From the NCBI RefSeq assembly GCF_001620065.1, contig NZ_LQGV01000003.1, positions 186,001 through 250,000 of the forward strand: 64,000 bases of DNA. Direction: 5' to 3'. Below, piece after piece: positions 17,749-26,658 of the stretch (the stretch's first letter is position 1; each line of letters starts with the position of its first letter). The notes beneath the pieces are model-generated. The model was not told the origin of the DNA, searched no databases, and was given only the letters and a program-made list of their open reading frames with translations. The stretch is from Microbacterium sp. TNHR37B (GTDB taxonomy: Bacteria; Actinomycetota; Actinomycetes; Actinomycetales; Microbacteriaceae). The translations under genes were made by a program, and so were the position numbers.

Positions 17749-18017
17749 CCGCCGTGTCCCGCACCGTCCGGATCGGATCGTCCAACGGCCTTCACGCGCG
17801 TCCCGCGAAGCTGTTCGCGCAGGCCGCGAAGGATTCCGGCGCCGAGGTGACCATCTCGAAGGGCTCCGGCGCTCCCGTCAACGCCGCCAGCATCCTGGGC
17901 GTCATCTCCCTCGGCGCCGAGAAGGGCGACTACGTGACCCTGACCACCGACGGAGCGAACGCGGAGAGCGTCCTCGACGCACTCGCCGAGCTTCTCACCA
18001 CCGACCACGACGAGTAA
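17745..18017 (+). CDS. ptsH: HPr phosphocarrier protein
   Basis: Carries phosphate from EI to the sugar-specific EIIA proteins. 90 residues with active-site His17 in NGLHARPAK and the segment NAASILGVISLGAEKGD around the regulatory-serine position. ATG overlaps the EIIB stop codon, so translation is coupled. A general PTS component placed inside a mannitol operon. Confidence 0.95.
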   Translation: MTAVSRTVRIGSSNGLHARPAKLFAQAAKDSGAEVTISKGSGAPVNAASILGVISLGAEKGDYVTLTTDGANAESVLDALAELLTTDHDE

Positions 18018-18068
18018 CTCCTCGCCGACGTTCCACCCCCCATTGAGCACCACAAGGAGATCCACGAC

Positions 18069-19730
18069 ATGAGCGAACTGCGCGGAGTCGGCATCGGTCT
18101 GGGCGTTGCCCAGGGACCTGTCGCCCGGATGGCGGAGCCGCTTCCCGCCCCCGAGGACGTCCCCAGCCAGCGCACTCCCGAGGAGGAGCTCGCCCGGGTT
18201 CGCGAAGCCGTGGCCGCCGTCGCCCGCGAGCTCGAGGAACGGGGCTCGCAGGCGGGAGGCCTCGCCCGTGAGGTGCTCGAAGCGCAGGCCATGATGGCCG
18301 AGGATCCCACGCTCGATCAGGAGGTCTCCACGCGGGTGACCGCCGGCAAGACCGGCGAGTACGCCGTCTACGACGCGTTCGCCACCTTCCGCGACATGCT
18401 CTCGGCGATGGGCGGCTATCTCGGCGAGCGCGCGGCCGACCTCGACGACGTCGCCCAGCGCGTCATCGCCCGTTTGCGGGGCCTTCCTGCCCCCGGCATC
18501 CCCGACCCCGGCCACCCGTTCGTCCTCGTTGCGAAGGACCTCGCTCCCGCCGACACCGCCCTCCTCGACCTCGACAAGGTGCTCGCCCTCGTCACCACCG
18601 ATGGCGGTCCCACCTCGCACACCGCGATCCTCGCGCGGGAGAAGTCGATCGTCGCCGTGGTCGGAGCCGCCGCGGCGAAGGACCTCACCGACGGCGAGAC
18701 CGTCATCGTCGATGCGGCCAAGGGCGTCGTGACGAGCAGCCCCTCGGAAGCCGAGCTCGCTCAGGCGCAGCACCGCGCCGACGCCCGCGCCGCCGCCGCG
18801 ACCGCCCCCCTCACTCCGGGCGCCCTGAAGGACGGGACGGCGGTGCCGCTCCTGGCGAACCTCGGAAAGCCCGGCGGAGCCGCTGAAGCGGTCGAGCTGG
18901 GCGCGGAGGGCGTGGGCCTGTTCCGCACCGAGTTCCTCTTCCTCTCCTCATCCCAGGCGCCCACGGTCGAGGAGCAAACCAAGGCCTACACCGAGCTCCT
19001 CCAGGCCTTCCCCGGCAAGAAGGTCGTCGTCCGTGCGCTGGACGCCGGTGCCGACAAGCCGCTCGCGTTCCTCAACGACGCGCACGAGGAGAACCCTGCG
19101 CTCGGTCTCCGGGGCCTGCGTGCCCTCCGCGCGAGCGAGGACATCCTGCGGGAGCAGCTGACCGCTCTGGCCCAGGCCGACGCCGCCACCGACGCCGACC
19201 TCTGGGTCATGGCGCCGATGGTGTCCACCGTGGAGGAGACGGAGTACTTCGTCACCCTCGCCAAGGAGTACGGCATCAAGACCGCCGGCGTGATGGTCGA
19301 GGTGCCCTCCTCGGCGCTCCTGGCCGACAAGGTCCTCGACATCGCCGACTTCGCCTCGATCGGCACGAACGACCTCACCCAGTACACCCTGGCCGCCGAC
19401 CGTCTGCTCGGCTCCGTCTCGAGCTTCCAGGACCCGTGGCACCCCGCCGTCCTACAGCTCATCAAGCTGACCGGCGAAGGCGGCAAGGCCCACGGCAAGC
19501 CCGTCGGCATCTGCGGCGAGGCCGCCGCCGATCCGATGCTGGCCGTCGTCCTCGTCGGCCTCGGAGCCACCACGTTGTCGATGGCCCCCACGGCGCTCGC
19601 CGACGTGCGCGCCACCCTCTTGCAGTACACCCGCGACGATGCCGAGCGCATCGCCGCCGCAGCACTCGCCGCGTCCGACGCGGCGTCCGCCCGAGCCGCG
19701 GCGCAGGCCGCGTCTGGCTCCCCCGCCTGA
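18069..19730 (+). CDS. ptsI: PTS enzyme I (phosphoenolpyruvate-protein phosphotransferase)
   Basis: First enzyme of the PTS: takes phosphate from phosphoenolpyruvate and hands it to HPr. The 553-residue protein has phospho-His184 in GGPTSHTAILAR, the PEP-binding C-terminal barrel with VGLFRTEFLFL, ALDAGADKP, MVEVPSSALLAD and GTNDLTQYTLAADR. The catalytic Cys482 lies in GICGEAAAD. The last 25 residues are an Ala/Ser-rich tail. AAGGAG lies upstream of ATG 18069. Confidence 0.96.
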   Translation: MSELRGVGIGLGVAQGPVARMAEPLPAPEDVPSQRTPEEELARVREAVAAVARELEERGSQAGGLAREVLEAQAMMAEDPTLDQEVSTRVTAGKTGEYAVYDAFATFRDMLSAMGGYLGERAADLDDVAQRVIARLRGLPAPGIPDPGHPFVLVAKDLAPADTALLDLDKVLALVTTDGGPTSHTAILAREKSIVAVVGAAAAKDLTDGETVIVDAAKGVVTSSPSEAELAQAQHRADARAAAATAPLTPGALKDGTAVPLLANLGKPGGAAEAVELGAEGVGLFRTEFLFLSSSQAPTVEEQTKAYTELLQAFPGKKVVVRALDAGADKPLAFLNDAHEENPALGLRGLRALRASEDILREQLTALAQADAATDADLWVMAPMVSTVEETEYFVTLAKEYGIKTAGVMVEVPSSALLADKVLDIADFASIGTNDLTQYTLAADRLLGSVSSFQDPWHPAVLQLIKLTGEGGKAHGKPVGICGEAAADPMLAVVLVGLGATTLSMAPTALADVRATLLQYTRDDAERIAAAALAASDAASARAAAQAASGSPA

Positions 19731-19761
19731 CCGGCGGGGCTACCCAAGGAGATATCAACAC

Positions 19762-21369
19762 ATGACAACGGCGTCCTCCCCCACCACGGGGGTCAATCGG
19801 GCACGAGTCGGAGTCCAGCGCTTCGGCACGTTCCTGTCCGGCATGATCATGCCGAACATCGCGGCATTCATCGCGTGGGGCTTCATCACGATGCTCTTCA
19901 TCTCGGCCGGCTGGCTGGGCGGCTGGTTCCCCGTCTCCAACCTGCTCGGTGGTTTTGGGGATGCGGCAACCATCGGCTGGGAGGGCGCGAGAACCGCTCT
20001 CGCTCAGACCGAAGACGGCGTCACCTTCACCACATTCGTCGGCCTGGTCGGCCCGATGGTGACCTATCTCCTGCCTCTTCTGATCGCCAACACCGGTGGG
20101 CGCATGGTCTACGGCGAGCGAGGTGGCGTCGTGGCATCCATCGCGACGATGGGTGTGATCGTGGGAACCGACATCCCGATGTTCCTCGGCGCCATGATTA
20201 TGGGCCCGCTGGCAGCGTGGGCCACCAAGCAGATGGACAAGCTGTGGGACGGGAAGATCAAGCCCGGCTTCGAGATGCTGGTCAACAACTTCTCCGCGGG
20301 CATCCTGGGCATGCTTCTCGCCATCTTCGGGTTCTTCGCCTTCGGCCCCGTGATGCTCGGCATCAGCGGTTTCCTGGGGACGATCGTCGGCGGGCTCGTC
20401 TCGGCGAGTCTTCTGCCGGTTCTCTCGATCATCGTCGAGCCCGCGAAGGTGCTGTTCCTCAACAACGCCATTAACCACGGCGTGTTCACTCCGCTCGGGA
20501 TCCAGCAGGCGGCGGAGACGGGGAAGTCGATCCTGTTCCTCATCGAGGCCAACCCGGGCCCAGGACTCGGGCTCCTCTTGGCCTTCACGTTCTTTGGCAT
20601 CGGGGCCGCCAAGGCCTCGGCGCCGGGCGCGATCGTGATCCAGTTCTTCGGCGGCATCCATGAGATCTACTTCCCGTATGCACTCAGCAAGCCGATGACG
20701 ATCCTTGCGCTCATTGCGGGTGGCGCAACCGGTGTCACGACAAACATGATCTTTGGCGGTGGTCTCGCGTTCCCCGCGGCGCCCGGAAGCATCATCGCCG
20801 TCACTGCGGCGGCGTTGACTCCCGAGGCTGGTGGTGTCGGAAACCTGCTGGTCGTCTACCTCTCTGTCGTCCTCGCCGCAGCGGTGACCTTCCTGATCAC
20901 GGCCGTCATCCTGCGCTCTTCGCGCAAGCGGGATCTCGCCGCCGCAACGGACTCGTTCTCTGCAGCCATCGACCAGACCGAGGCGAACAAGGGCAAGTCC
21001 TCGTCCGCCATGGACGCGCTGCGCGGCTCGGGCGCGGCGGCTGCCGGCGCGGCCACCGGCACCGTGACTGCCGACAAGACGATCAGCAACATCGTCTTCG
21101 CCTGCGACGCGGGCATGGGCTCGTCCGCGATGGGCGCGAGCGTCCTGCGCAACAAGATCAAGAAGGCGGGCGTGGAAGGGGTGACCGTCACCAACAAGGC
21201 GGTCGCCAACCTCGACGGCTCCGAGGACCTGGTGATCACTCAGCAGCAGCTGACGGACCGGGCACGCGGAGTCAACCCGAACGCCATCCACGTGTCGGTC
21301 GACAACTTCATGAACTCGCCGAAGTACGACGAGGTCGTCAAGCTCGTGGTCGATCAGCACGACGCGTAG
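19762..21369 (+). CDS. mtlA: PTS mannitol transporter EIICB
   Basis: Takes up mannitol and phosphorylates it to mannitol-1-phosphate. The 535-residue protein has an N-terminal EIIC membrane domain of about eight hydrophobic segments (residues 20-400) with the substrate motif GGIHEIYFPY (His300). A charged linker follows, then an EIIB domain with phospho-cysteine Cys448 in FACDAGMGSSAMG. EIIA is encoded separately (21459-21899). AAGGAGATAT precedes ATG 19762. Confidence 0.95.
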   Translation: MTTASSPTTGVNRARVGVQRFGTFLSGMIMPNIAAFIAWGFITMLFISAGWLGGWFPVSNLLGGFGDAATIGWEGARTALAQTEDGVTFTTFVGLVGPMVTYLLPLLIANTGGRMVYGERGGVVASIATMGVIVGTDIPMFLGAMIMGPLAAWATKQMDKLWDGKIKPGFEMLVNNFSAGILGMLLAIFGFFAFGPVMLGISGFLGTIVGGLVSASLLPVLSIIVEPAKVLFLNNAINHGVFTPLGIQQAAETGKSILFLIEANPGPGLGLLLAFTFFGIGAAKASAPGAIVIQFFGGIHEIYFPYALSKPMTILALIAGGATGVTTNMIFGGGLAFPAAPGSIIAVTAAALTPEAGGVGNLLVVYLSVVLAAAVTFLITAVILRSSRKRDLAAATDSFSAAIDQTEANKGKSSSAMDALRGSGAAAAGAATGTVTADKTISNIVFACDAGMGSSAMGASVLRNKIKKAGVEGVTVTNKAVANLDGSEDLVITQQQLTDRARGVNPNAIHVSVDNFMNSPKYDEVVKLVVDQHDA

Positions 21370-21458
21370 CCTCGGAAGACCGCTGCGGGGTCGGGTCGCG
21401 AGATGCACCCGGCCTCGCAGCCCGAGGCATCCGATCAGAAGGAAGAAAGAGAACAGTC

Positions 21459-21899
21459 ATGGCACGTGAAGTCTTGAACGTCGGACAGGTCCGCATCCAC
21501 GCAGGATCGGCTACTCGGGAGCAGGCGATGCGGGAAGCAGCCGACATCCTGGAGGCGGCGGGCGCCGTGACGGGGGCGTACTTCGATGCGATGCAGCAGC
21601 GCGAGACGACGGTCTCGACCTACATGGGCAATGAGCTGGCCATCCCCCACGGCACGAACGAGACCAAAGACGCGATCCTTGATTCGGCTCTCTCCTTCGT
21701 CCGCTACGACGGCGGCGTGGACTGGGACGGCAACCCCGTCAGCTTCGTCGTGGGCATCGCCGGCAAGGGTGACGAACACCTCGAGATCCTGTCGCAGATC
21801 GCCCTCCTGTTCTCCGACGAGGACGAAGTCGAGCGGCTGAAGGCGGCGCAGACCCCGGAAGAGCTGTTCACCCTGCTCGCAGCGGTCAACGAGTCATGA
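21459..21899 (+). CDS. mtlF: PTS mannitol EIIA component
   Basis: Passes phosphate from HPr to the EIIB domain of the mannitol transporter. 146 residues with the phospho-histidine motif [10 protein letters not shown] (His64) and the family block [19 protein letters not shown]. Its stop codon overlaps the mtlD start (ATGA). An AAGGAAGAAAG site precedes ATG 21459. Confidence 0.95.
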   Translation: MAREVLNVGQVRIHAGSATREQAMREAADILEAAGAVTGAYFDAMQQRETTVSTYMGNELAIPHGTNETKDAILDSALSFVRYDGGVDWDGNPVSFVVGIAGKGDEHLEILSQIALLFSDEDEVERLKAAQTPEELFTLLAAVNES

Positions 21900-23047
21900 A
21901 AGCCGTCCATTTCGGCGCCGGCAACATCGGCCGAGGCTTCGTCGGACTACTCCTCCACGAGGGCGGCTACGACCTCGTGTTCTCCGACGTCGCCGCTCCG
22001 CTCGTCGATGCGATCAACGCCGCGTCCTCGTACACGGTCCACGAGGTGGGTGACGGCGGCACCGACAAGGTGGTCACCGGTTTCCGCGCCCTCAACAGCG
22101 CGACCCAGCAGGATGAGCTCGTCGACGAGATCTCCCGCGCGAACGTGGTGACCACCGCGGTCGGCCCGACGATCCTGAAGTTCGTGGCCCCGCCCATCGT
22201 GGCCGGGCTCGCGCTGCGCGACCCGTCCGCTCCCCCGCTGCAGATCATGGCGTGCGAGAACGCGATCAATGCGACCGATCTGCTCCGTGACGAGATCAAG
22301 GCTCAGGCGGGCGAGGCGTGGGACGCCCTCGAAGGCCGCGCCGTGTTCGCCAACACCGCCGTCGACCGCATCGTCCCGGCACAGCCCGCCGGAGCCGGTG
22401 TCGATGTCACCGTGGAGCCGTTCTACGAGTGGGCCATCGAGCTGCCGCCCTTCGGCGAGGCGCCGCCGCACATTCCCGGCGCGCACTTCGTCGACGATCT
22501 GGCCCCCTACATCGAGCGCAAGCTCTTCACCGTCAACACGGGCCACGCCACCACCGCGTACTTCGGCGCGGAAGCGGGCATCGACAAGATCTCCGACGTC
22601 CTGGCCGACCCCGCGATCGCCGGCAAGGTGGCAGCCACCCTCGAAGAGACCTCGGCGCTGCTGGTGGCCAAGCACGGACTGGATGCCGGCGAGCTCGCCG
22701 AGTACCGCGCCACGATCCTGCGCCGATTCGCCAATCCGGCTCTCCCCGACACCGTCGGCCGCGTCGGGCGTCAGCCGCTGCGCAAGCTCTCCCGCCACGA
22801 ACGTTTCGTCGGTCCGGCGGCCGAAGCAGCCGAGCGCGGACTCGCCGTGGACGCGCTTCTGGCAGCGATCGGCGCCGCGCTGCGCTTCGACGACACGGAC
22901 GACGAGCAATCGGTGGAGCTCCAGCAGAGATTGCGTGCCGAGACCGCCGACGAGTTCACCTCGTCTGTCACCGGGCTCACGCAGGACCACCCCCTCTTCG
23001 CCCGCGTGAGCGAGGTCGTCGCCGCGCGCCAGGCTGAGCGGGAGTGA
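21896..23047 (+). CDS. mtlD: mannitol-1-phosphate 5-dehydrogenase
   Basis: Oxidises imported mannitol-1-phosphate to fructose-6-phosphate with NAD+. The 383-residue protein opens with the nucleotide loop [14 protein letters not shown] and has the polyol dehydrogenase catalytic stretch [16 protein letters not shown]; the lysine of this block is the catalytic residue in the family. It completes the pathway started by EIICB/EIIA. The stop overlaps the next gene by four bases. Confidence 0.95.
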   Translation: MKAVHFGAGNIGRGFVGLLLHEGGYDLVFSDVAAPLVDAINAASSYTVHEVGDGGTDKVVTGFRALNSATQQDELVDEISRANVVTTAVGPTILKFVAPPIVAGLALRDPSAPPLQIMACENAINATDLLRDEIKAQAGEAWDALEGRAVFANTAVDRIVPAQPAGAGVDVTVEPFYEWAIELPPFGEAPPHIPGAHFVDDLAPYIERKLFTVNTGHATTAYFGAEAGIDKISDVLADPAIAGKVAATLEETSALLVAKHGLDAGELAEYRATILRRFANPALPDTVGRVGRQPLRKLSRHERFVGPAAEAAERGLAVDALLAAIGAALRFDDTDDEQSVELQQRLRAETADEFTSSVTGLTQDHPLFARVSEVVAARQAERE

Positions 23048-23802
23048 CCGCGGCGAAGCGGCGACGGCGACGACTGCTGTGGTGGATCGGCGGCGGACTG
23101 GTCGGCGTGCTTCTGCTCGCCGCGACGGGGATCGTCGTGTGGAGCCAGGTGGGGGTGTACGCGGCTGAAGCCGAGCCGCTGGCCGCCGTCCGCGCCGACC
23201 CGGCCATCCGCCTCACTGATGACGGCACCGCCATCGTCATGTCGCCGACACATCCCGACGCCGACGCGGCGAAGGGGCTCGTGTTCATCCCGGGCGCGAA
23301 AGTCGACCCCTGGGCCTATGCGAGCACCCTCAGCGGACTCGTCGCCGACGACGGCCTGACCGTCGTGATCACCCGCCCCTGGCTCAACCTCGCCTTCTTC
23401 GACCCGCGCCCGCTCAGCACCTTCACGGGCCTCGCCCCCGAGGTGCAGACGTGGGCGGTCGGCGGCCACTCCCTGGGCGGCGTGCGAGCATGCAGCCTCG
23501 CCGCCGATGCCGAGGCGCTCGTGCTCTTCGCCTCCTACTGCGCCACGGACATCTCGGACACCGGCCTCCCCGTGCTGAGCCTGTCGGGAAGCGAGGACGG
23601 GCTGTCGACGCCGCAGAAGATCGACGACGCCCGCCACCTCCTTCCTCCGGATGCGACCATGATCCAGATCGACGGTGCGAGTCACGCCTCCTTCGGCGCG
23701 TACGGTCGCCAGGACGGCGACGGAGTCGCGACGCTGTCGCGCGAGCAGACAGTGGCGGAGATCACGTCGTCTGTCGGAGAGTTCATCGCGTCACGGGGAT
23801 AG
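23044..23802 (+). CDS. membrane-anchored alpha/beta hydrolase
   Basis: 252 residues. A basic N-terminus and one hydrophobic segment (about residues 10-35) suggest an anchored or secreted protein. The nucleophile elbow [14 protein letters not shown], the acid region [11 protein letters not shown] and the histidine region [10 protein letters not shown] form a Ser-Asp-His triad of the alpha/beta hydrolase-5 kind. GTG overlaps the mtlD stop codon, so it is cotranscribed with the mannitol operon. The substrate is unknown. Confidence 0.8.
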   Translation: MTAAKRRRRRLLWWIGGGLVGVLLLAATGIVVWSQVGVYAAEAEPLAAVRADPAIRLTDDGTAIVMSPTHPDADAAKGLVFIPGAKVDPWAYASTLSGLVADDGLTVVITRPWLNLAFFDPRPLSTFTGLAPEVQTWAVGGHSLGGVRACSLAADAEALVLFASYCATDISDTGLPVLSLSGSEDGLSTPQKIDDARHLLPPDATMIQIDGASHASFGAYGRQDGDGVATLSREQTVAEITSSVGEFIASRG

Positions 23803-23873
23803 CCAGTCCTCCCACGGCCACCCGATAGCATCACGTCACATCGCCTCATCCGCCACAAAGGAGTGACCGGACC

Positions 23874-25214
23874 ATGCCTCAGCGTCGCTACGCCATCATC
23901 GGCGCCGGGCCGTCGGGGCTGGCCGCCGCCCGGGCACTCCACCGCGAAGGTCTCGATTTCGACGGTTATGAAGCGTCCTCGGGTGTCGGCGGGTTGTGGG
24001 ACATCGACAACCCCCGCTCGACGATGTATGAGTCGGCCCATCTCATCTCCTCGCGGACGACCACGGAGTTCACGGAGTTCCCGATGGAGAGCACCGTGGA
24101 TTATCCGGGCCATCGGGAGCTCGTGCGCTACTTCCGCGCCTACAGCGCCGCGTTCGGCCTCGATGAGCGGTTTCGGTTCCGCAGCAGAGTGACCGCCGTC
24201 ATGCGTACTCCTACCGGCGCCTGGGACGTGACCGCCGACTCCCCCGAGGGGCCGACGACGACCTCCTATGACGGCGTGATCATCGCCAACGGCACGCTGG
24301 CGGAGCCGCACCTCCCGGAGTTTCCGGGCCGGTTCTCGGGTGAGCTCCTGCACACGAGCGCGTACAAGAGAGGGAGCCAGCTCGCCGGCCGCCGGGTGCT
24401 CATCGTCGGCGCCGGGAACTCCGGCTGCGACATCGCGGTCGACGCCGTCCATCACGCGGCCTCGGTGGAGATGAGCGTGCGCCGCGGCTACTACTTCGTC
24501 CCGCGCTACCTCTTCGGCCGCCCGGCGGACACCCTGAATCAGGGCCGACCGCTGCCCGCTCGACTCAAGCAGTTCATCGATACACGCGTGCTCCGGGCCT
24601 TCACCGGGGATCCGGTGAGATTCGGGTTCCCCCGGCCGGACTACCGCATCTACGAATCGCACCCCATCGTCAACACCCTCGTTCTGAATCATCTGGGCCA
24701 GGGCGACCTCCGCATCCGCGCCGACGTCGCGCGGTTCGACGGCACGACCGTCCACTTCCGCGACGGCTCCTCGGGCGAGTACGACACCGTGCTGCTGGCG
24801 ACCGGATACCGTCTCGACTACCCGTTCGTCGACCGCGCCGATCTGCACTGGACGGGGAGCGCGCCCCACCTGTTCCTCCACATCTTCCCGCCGTCGTTCA
24901 ACGGGCTGTACGTGATGGGCATGGTCGAGGCGTCCGGGCTCGGCTGGCAGGGGCGCTTCGAACAGGCGGAGCTCGTCGCCGCCTACCTGCGCGCGCAGGT
25001 CGACGCTCCCGATCGGGCGTCGCTGTTCCGTCGGACGGTCAGCGTCCCGTGGCCCGACCTCACCGGTGGATACCGCTATCTGGCGCTGGAACGGATGTCG
25101 TACTACGTCAACAAGGACGCCTATCGCACCACGGTGCGTGCGATGACGCGGTCGCTGACGTCCGGGAGGAACGGTGATCAACCCCGCCGGGCCCACCCCG
25201 GGCTCGCCCGCTAA
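23874..25214 (+). CDS. flavin-containing monooxygenase
   Basis: NADPH- and FAD-dependent monooxygenase of the FMO/Baeyer-Villiger superfamily, 446 residues. The FAD loop is AIIGAGPSGLAAARAL (residues 7-22). The FMO-type fingerprint FSGELLHTSAYK is followed by the NADPH loop VLIVGAGNSGCDIAVDA and then LLATGYRLDYPF. AAAGGAG lies upstream of ATG 23874. The substrate cannot be read from sequence; N- or S-oxidation or ketone oxygenation are all possible. Confidence 0.85.
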   Translation: MPQRRYAIIGAGPSGLAAARALHREGLDFDGYEASSGVGGLWDIDNPRSTMYESAHLISSRTTTEFTEFPMESTVDYPGHRELVRYFRAYSAAFGLDERFRFRSRVTAVMRTPTGAWDVTADSPEGPTTTSYDGVIIANGTLAEPHLPEFPGRFSGELLHTSAYKRGSQLAGRRVLIVGAGNSGCDIAVDAVHHAASVEMSVRRGYYFVPRYLFGRPADTLNQGRPLPARLKQFIDTRVLRAFTGDPVRFGFPRPDYRIYESHPIVNTLVLNHLGQGDLRIRADVARFDGTTVHFRDGSSGEYDTVLLATGYRLDYPFVDRADLHWTGSAPHLFLHIFPPSFNGLYVMGMVEASGLGWQGRFEQAELVAAYLRAQVDAPDRASLFRRTVSVPWPDLTGGYRYLALERMSYYVNKDAYRTTVRAMTRSLTSGRNGDQPRRAHPGLAR

Positions 25215-25284
25215 CCCGTGAAGCGGTCGATACCGCCACCCCACTCGCCCCCGCCCCGCCCTTTCGGGGTCCCGCGTCCCGCCC

Positions 25285-25370
25285 GTTCAGGACTCCGGAA
25301 ACCCGCCACTCGATCCGCCAGATTCCACCTTCCACCCCCAGTTCGGCCGTAAGACTCCGGAGCCCTGAAC
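25285..25370. repeat. interspersed repeat copy 1 (86 bp, inverted ends)
   Basis: Begins GTTCAGGACTCCGGA (25285-25299) and ends TCCGGAGCCCTGAAC (25356-25370), which match as an inverted repeat at 14 of 15 positions. The interior is unlike that of the other copies. Confidence 0.6.
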
Positions 25371-25448
25371 CGTCTACCTCGCCCAACCTCCTACTGACCG
25401 CCCGTAGCCGCGCCTCACTCCCCCACGGGGGTGGCTCACTCCTGGGTC

Positions 25449-25535
25449 GTTCGGGACTCCGGAACAACAGCCGGTTCGACGAGGTCTCCCGCCCAGATCG
25501 GCCCATCGGGCGAGCGGATTTCCGGAGCGCCGAAC
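25449..25535. repeat. interspersed repeat copy 2 (87 bp, inverted ends)
   Basis: Begins GTTCGGGACTCCGGA (25449-25463) and ends TCCGGAGCGCCGAAC (25521-25535), matching at 13 of 15 positions in inverted sense. It lies between copy 1 and the DUF559 gene. The rest of 25215-25665 holds nothing else that I recognise. Confidence 0.55.
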
Positions 25536-25665
25536 GTGAGCGGCGGAAGATGGCGCGTGAGAGGCCAACGACAGCGCCCTCTCCCCAGCCTCGGAATAGC
25601 TTGGGCTGTCCCCACGTCGCCCGGACCGGCACGGGCGCGCCGCCTGCAGGCGGCATCGTCCACGG

Positions 25666-26658
25666 ATGAATCGCCCCAGGCCGCCCCGCCCGACCCTTCC
25701 GTCTGACATTCCACCGCGGGTGATGCACCGGCAGGAGCTTCGCCGCCTGGGCCTCACCGGGCGACAGATCACTCTCGCCGTTCGATCCGGTTCCCTGCTG
25801 CGTCCACGCAACGACCACTACCTGCCGGCGGACACGCACCCTGATCTCGTCAATGCGGTCCACAGCGGCGGGAGGCTGGATTGCCTCTCCTTGATGTCGC
25901 ATCTGACTGTCTTCGTGCTCGACGACCGGCGGCTCCACATCCAGCTGGATCGCGATGCCAGCCGGGTGCCTGCACCCCCGACCCGCATGGTGCGACACTG
26001 GCGGCCCACGACGGTGGCTGAGGATGTCACCACGACATCCGTGATCGAGGCGCTCGCGCAGGCGGTGCGGTGCCAATCCCCCCGAGCGGCTATCGCGACC
26101 CTCGACAGCGCGTGGCATTTGGGGCTGGTGGACGAGCGCGGCGTGGCGGACGTCTTCGCCCGGCTCCCGTCTCGCTACCGCCCGCTCCGTGCCCTGCTGG
26201 ATCCCCGAGCGGAGTCAGGCATTGAGACGCTCGTGCGGCTGATGTTGCGCCAGCTCGGGTACGACGCCGAACTGCAGGTCCCGCTCCAGGACGTCGGGTT
26301 CGTCGATCTGCTCGTGGACGGCTGGCTCATCGTCGAGTGTGACGGCGCCGCCCACCATCGTTCCTGGGAGGAGCACAAGCGCGATCGCCGGCGCGACGCG
26401 TTGGCGATCGCGCAGGGGTACACGACGATCCGACTGCTCGCCGAGGACGTCCTCTTTCGGCCGGAATGGGTTCGTGATATTCTCCGCGGTGCTCTGGCGT
26501 CGCGTGCGCAACACTCCGGAACTCGCCGGACCAGCCGGCCGAAAGCACCCCCGGGAAGCGGCTCCACCGAGAGATTCCGGAGTCCTGCACCGGGACCCGG
26601 GATGCAGACGACGACAGCGGAGGTCAGCGGTCGAAGCCCTCACCGATCAGTTCGATGA
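25666..26658 (+). CDS. AbiEi-like N-terminus + DUF559 endonuclease-like protein
   Basis: 330 residues. The N-terminal part (about 15-60) resembles the winged helix of AbiEi-type proteins (HRQELRRLGLTGRQITLAVR, then RPRNDHYLP). The C-terminal domain has the Vsr-like DUF559 nuclease pattern: ESGIETLVRLML, GFVDLLVDGWLIVECDGAAH and RDRRRDALAIAQGY, giving a PD-(D/E)xK-type E, D, ExD set. After about residue 280 the frame runs through repeat copy 3 into a Pro/Arg-rich tail and converges on the add gene with a 35-base overlap. Function is unproven: toxin-antitoxin, repair or repeat-associated nuclease are options. Confidence 0.75.
   Translation: MNRPRPPRPTLPSDIPPRVMHRQELRRLGLTGRQITLAVRSGSLLRPRNDHYLPADTHPDLVNAVHSGGRLDCLSLMSHLTVFVLDDRRLHIQLDRDASRVPAPPTRMVRHWRPTTVAEDVTTTSVIEALAQAVRCQSPRAAIATLDSAWHLGLVDERGVADVFARLPSRYRPLRALLDPRAESGIETLVRLMLRQLGYDAELQVPLQDVGFVDLLVDGWLIVECDGAAHHRSWEEHKRDRRRDALAIAQGYTTIRLLAEDVLFRPEWVRDILRGALASRAQHSGTRRTSRPKAPPGSGSTERFRSPAPGPGMQTTTAEVSGRSPHRSVR
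26506..26590. repeat. interspersed repeat copy 3 (85 bp, inverted ends)
   Basis: The left end GCGCAACACTCCGGA (26506-26520) is degenerate. The right end TCCGGAGTCCTGCAC (26576-26590) matches copy 1 at 14 of 15 positions in inverted sense. It overlaps the 3' end of the DUF559 frame. Confidence 0.5.
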
